From Mucilaginibacter agri (GTDB lineage: Bacteria > Bacteroidota > Bacteroidia > Sphingobacteriales > Sphingobacteriaceae), in NCBI RefSeq assembly GCF_009928685.1, contig NZ_WWEO01000042.1, positions 434,001 to 498,000 on the forward strand: a stretch of 64,000 nucleotides of DNA, in the 5' to 3' direction. The notes under the pieces were generated by a model that saw only the letters and a program-made list of their open reading frames with translations, did no database searches and was not told where the DNA came from. Made by a program: the position numbers and the translations under genes. Shown in pieces: positions 61,641 through 64,000 of this stretch. Position 1 is the first letter of the stretch, and each line of letters starts with the position of its first letter.

Positions 61641-62693
61641 CTAAACTTTATAGAACTCCCTAAACCATTTTACAAATTCATTTATCCCAGCCTGAATATC
61701 AGTTTTAGGGTGATAATTAAAATGCTGTTCCAGGTCGCTCATGTCGGCATCGGTAGAGAGTACGTCGCCGGGTTGCATCGGGAGCATATTTTTGATGGCC
61801 TTTTTACCCACTGCATTTTCAATAGCCTCAATAAAGCTAAGTAACTTAACCGGAGATGAGTTGCCGATATTATAAAGCTGATAGGGTGCACTTGAGGTAG
61901 CAGGGTCGGGGTGCTTATTGTCCCATGCAGAATTTGGAGTTGCCGGTTTATTAATTACGCGGATCACGCCTTCAACAATATCGTCTATATAGGTAAAGTC
62001 GCGCTGCATTTCGCCGTTGTTGTATACGTTGATTGGTTTGCCTTTTATAATAGCGTCGGCAAAACTAAAGTAGGCCATGTCGGGGCGCCCCCATGGTCCA
62101 TACACGGTAAAGAAACGCAGACCTGTGGTTGGCAAATTATAGAGATGGCTATAGCTATGCGCCATCATTTCATTACTTTTTTTGCTTGCCGCATATAAAC
62201 TCACCGGATGATCTGCACCCGAATGTACTGAGAAAGGTGTATTAGCATTTAACCCGTAAACGCTGGAGCTGCTGGCATAAACCAAGTGCTTAACGTCCGA
62301 TTGGCGGCAGCCTTCCAGAATACTTAAGAAGCCAGAAAGGTTACTCAAAGCATAATCATAAGGATTGGTGATAGAGTATCGCACCCCGGCCTGCGCAGCC
62401 AAGTGGCATACTACATCAAACTTATAGATCTCAAACAGCTCGTGAACTTTATGTTTATCGGCAATATCCAGCTTAACAAAACTATAGTTGGGGTATGTAG
62501 AACTTTGGATTGGGGCAGTACTGGTAAGCTGTTTAATATCGATGCCCGAGGCAGTTAAACGGCCATATTTTAAGGCGATGTCGTAATAGTCGTTAATGTT
62601 ATCAACGCCTACAACTTCGTGCCCCTGAGCGGCCAGTTTTTGTGCTACGTAAAAGCCAATAAAGCCCGCAGTACCTGTAACTAATATTTTCAT
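61641..62693 (-). CDS. NAD-dependent epimerase, UDP-glucuronate 4-epimerase-like
   Basis: A 350-residue SDR-type sugar nucleotide epimerase. NAD site 'ILVTGTAGFIGFYVAQKLAA' at 3-22; catalytic 'SSSVYG' and 'SLYAASKKSNEMMAHSYSHL' (YxxxK) near 165-190; 'TTGLRFFTVYGPWGRPDMAY' near 194-213; 'DFTYIDDIVEGVIRVI' near 244-259. This combination fits UDP-GlcA 4-epimerases that feed capsule or O-antigen synthesis. A TACCTTTG -7 box 11 bases upstream implies a short leader. It fits the neighbouring glycosyltransferases, although the genes are separated by a repeat-rich spacer. Confidence 0.93.
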   Translation of the reverse strand: MKILVTGTAGFIGFYVAQKLAAQGHEVVGVDNINDYYDIALKYGRLTASGIDIKQLTSTAPIQSSTYPNYSFVKLDIADKHKVHELFEIYKFDVVCHLAAQAGVRYSITNPYDYALSNLSGFLSILEGCRQSDVKHLVYASSSSVYGLNANTPFSVHSGADHPVSLYAASKKSNEMMAHSYSHLYNLPTTGLRFFTVYGPWGRPDMAYFSFADAIIKGKPINVYNNGEMQRDFTYIDDIVEGVIRVINKPATPNSAWDNKHPDPATSSAPYQLYNIGNSSPVKLLSFIEAIENAVGKKAIKNMLPMQPGDVLSTDADMSDLEQHFNYHPKTDIQAGINEFVKWFREFYKV

Positions 62694-62703
62694 ATATGAT
62701 AGG

Positions 62704-62711
62704 CAAAGGTA
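62704..62711 (-). promoter_or_regulatory. -7 box of the epimerase gene
   Basis: The minus strand reads TACCTTTG, a full match, eleven bases upstream of the ATG at 62693. No clear -33 element. Confidence 0.45.
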
Positions 62712-62847
62712 ATGTTATTTCGGATTTCGTTTGGCCAGCTGGCGGATTGATTTCTGATTTGCTTTGCTTGATGAAGGTAACGAGAAGGTGGCTTGGTTTA
62801 TTGTTTTTATTTCACAGTGAAATGGAAACAATAAATCTACAAATGTG

Positions 62848-62910
62848 TCATTGCGAGGAGGTACGACGAAGCAACCTCGTCGCATACAGATCGTAAGGAC
62901 ATCATGTAAC
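62848..62910. repeat. REP-like element, one arm
   Basis: GTCATTGCGAGGAGGTACGA then CGAAGCAA matches the arm consensus of the full palindrome at 33479-33557 with a small insertion. It lies between the epimerase and mqo genes on the same strand. Confidence 0.6.
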
Positions 62911-62934
62911 GTTATACCAGATCCAAACTACTGT

Positions 62935-64000
62935 TTAAACCAGTTTCAAAACCTTACTAGTACGCTCTCTTGTAGCATTTGCCAGTTCAACGTTTTTAGA
63001 TAACGATTCACCATAAGACGGGATCATTTCTTTGAGCTTGGCTTGCCACTCGGTAGTTTTAACCTGGTTTTTGAAACAACGTTCTATCAGTTGGATCATG
63101 ATAGGCACTGAGGTTGATGCACCGGGAGAGGCACCTAACAAAGCTGCTATGCTGCCATCGGCTGCGGTCACTACCTCGGTACCAAATTCCAAAACACCCC
63201 CACGACGGGGATCTTTTTTAATTACCTGTACACGCTGACCTGCATATTCCAATTTCCAGTCTTCACTTTTTACGTTAGGGTAATAATCTCTAAGGGCAGC
63301 AACACGATCGTCCTGCGATTGCATTACCTGGCTAATAAGGTAACGGGTTAGTGGAATATTATCGATACCTGCTGATAACAGCGGGCGGATGTTATTTAAT
63401 TTGATCGACTTGAAAAGATCAAGCAACGAACCTTTTTTAAGGAAACGGGTTGAGAAACCAGCGTAAGGGCCAAATAAAAGCGCCTTCGTGCCGTTGATCA
63501 TCCGGGTATCCAAATGCGGTACAGACATTGGCGGCGAACCAACTGATGCCTTGCCATAAACTTTAGCCTGATGGCGTTTGATAATGTTTTGATCAGTACA
63601 AACCAGCCATTGCCCGCTTACCGGGAACCCGCCGAAGCCTTTGCTTTCCGGTATGCCCGATTTTTGAAGTAGTGGCAATGCGCCACCACCCGCGCCAACA
63701 AATACAAATTTGGTGGTTATTTTACGGCTGCCTCCGTTTTGTAAGTCTTTAACTTTAACAACCCAATTGCTGCCTTTGCGTTTAATATCTGTAACATCGT
63801 GGCGCAAGTGCATATTAACACCAGTTTGTTGTTTTAGATAATTGAAAAGGCTGCTGGTTAACGAGCCGAAGTTTACATCGGTACCCAGATCCATTTTAGT
63901 GGCCGAAACCTTTTCGTTTGGATCGCGGCCTTCCATAACCAATGGTATCCACTGTTTCAGCAGCTCGGTATCTTCGCTGTATTCCATCCCACCGAAAAGG
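62935..64000 (-). CDS. mqo: Malate:quinone oxidoreductase, 3' part (5' end outside the window)
   Basis: The open frame runs from the window edge to a TAA at 62935, about 355 residues; it continues past the internal Met at 63987 (residues LFGG precede it), so the gene is partial. It is the FAD-dependent peripheral membrane enzyme oxidising malate to oxaloacetate with quinone. Features: 'EGRDPNEKVSATKMDLGTDV', 'FVFVGAGGGALPLLQKSGIP' and 'GFGGFPVSGQWLVC', the C-terminal 'LLGASPGASTSVPIMIQLIE', all typical. It lets the TCA cycle run independently of NAD-malate dehydrogenase. Confidence 0.95.
   Translation of the reverse strand, partial: LFGGMEYSEDTELLKQWIPLVMEGRDPNEKVSATKMDLGTDVNFGSLTSSLFNYLKQQTGVNMHLRHDVTDIKRKGSNWVVKVKDLQNGGSRKITTKFVFVGAGGGALPLLQKSGIPESKGFGGFPVSGQWLVCTDQNIIKRHQAKVYGKASVGSPPMSVPHLDTRMINGTKALLFGPYAGFSTRFLKKGSLLDLFKSIKLNNIRPLLSAGIDNIPLTRYLISQVMQSQDDRVAALRDYYPNVKSEDWKLEYAGQRVQVIKKDPRRGGVLEFGTEVVTAADGSIAALLGASPGASTSVPIMIQLIERCFKNQVKTTEWQAKLKEMIPSYGESLSKNVELANATRERTSKVLKLV

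Overview
The window is a piece of a Bacteroidota chromosome, most likely from the Sphingobacteriaceae (Mucilaginibacter/Pedobacter type). The evidence is the gene families (an STN-type TonB receptor with DUF4249 lipoproteins, DUF3822 next to rsmD, a BatA-type protein, DUF4199, DUF5020, bacterial GH3) and several promoters of the Bacteroidota form, TTTG at -33 and TAnnTTTG at -7. Coding density is high. There are no rRNA genes, no recognisable transposase or integrase and no CRISPR array.

Layout. 1-3137: an AT-rich accessory patch between a degenerate class II (Ser-type) tRNA-like gene and tRNA-Lys(CTT). It holds a tightly coupled three-gene minus-strand operon of unknown function (two-winged-helix protein, HEPN-like protein, basic helical protein) and a small divergent gene. 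3221-11427: a minus-strand outer-membrane operon (secreted protein, TonB receptor with STN domain, two tandem DUF4249 lipoproteins, MG2/plug-like protein). 11752-16137: a plus-strand membrane set (Na+/H+ antiporter, DUF389 protein, APC permease). 16204-22474: ABC-F ATPase, a 26-codon ORF with its own terminator, pyrE back-to-back with a NUDIX gene, coaD, a lipoprotein, rsmD and a DUF3822 protein. 22652-33432: RecD-like helicase, histidine kinase, clpB, YdcF-like protein, small hypotheticals and an M16 peptidase pair. 33730-44239: guaB, LOG protein, divergent HTH genes, dipeptidase, trxB, VOC protein, GH20 hexosaminidase, lipoprotein and DUF72. 44354-51643: TPR histidine kinase, BatA-type protein, a dihydroorotase homologue that has lost its metal ligands, hypotheticals and DUF4199. 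51697-64000: a predicted HTH-TM-lectin-like membrane regulator, DUF5020, DUF1801, rseP, dxr, GH3, a membrane protein, two family-2 glycosyltransferases, a UDP-glucuronate epimerase-like protein and the 3' part of mqo.

Two things stand out. First, the operon at 397-2726 is the best candidate for an undescribed system. Second, many intergenic gaps hold degenerate tandem arrays whose unit length is fixed within each array (7, 8 or 9 bp) while the unit sequence varies. On the plus strand a G-starting half is typically followed by an A-rich, inverted half. Several of these arrays fill a whole gap from one gene to the next. A separate REP-like palindrome family (GTCATTnCGAGG type) also occurs.

Most genes are housekeeping or envelope functions: nucleotide synthesis (pyrE, guaB), CoA (coaD), isoprenoids (dxr), proteostasis (clpB, rseP), redox (trxB, mqo) and nutrient capture or glycan handling (TonB operon, GH20, glycosyltransferases, epimerase). 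All functional calls are from reading translated sequence and motifs; no database search was possible.
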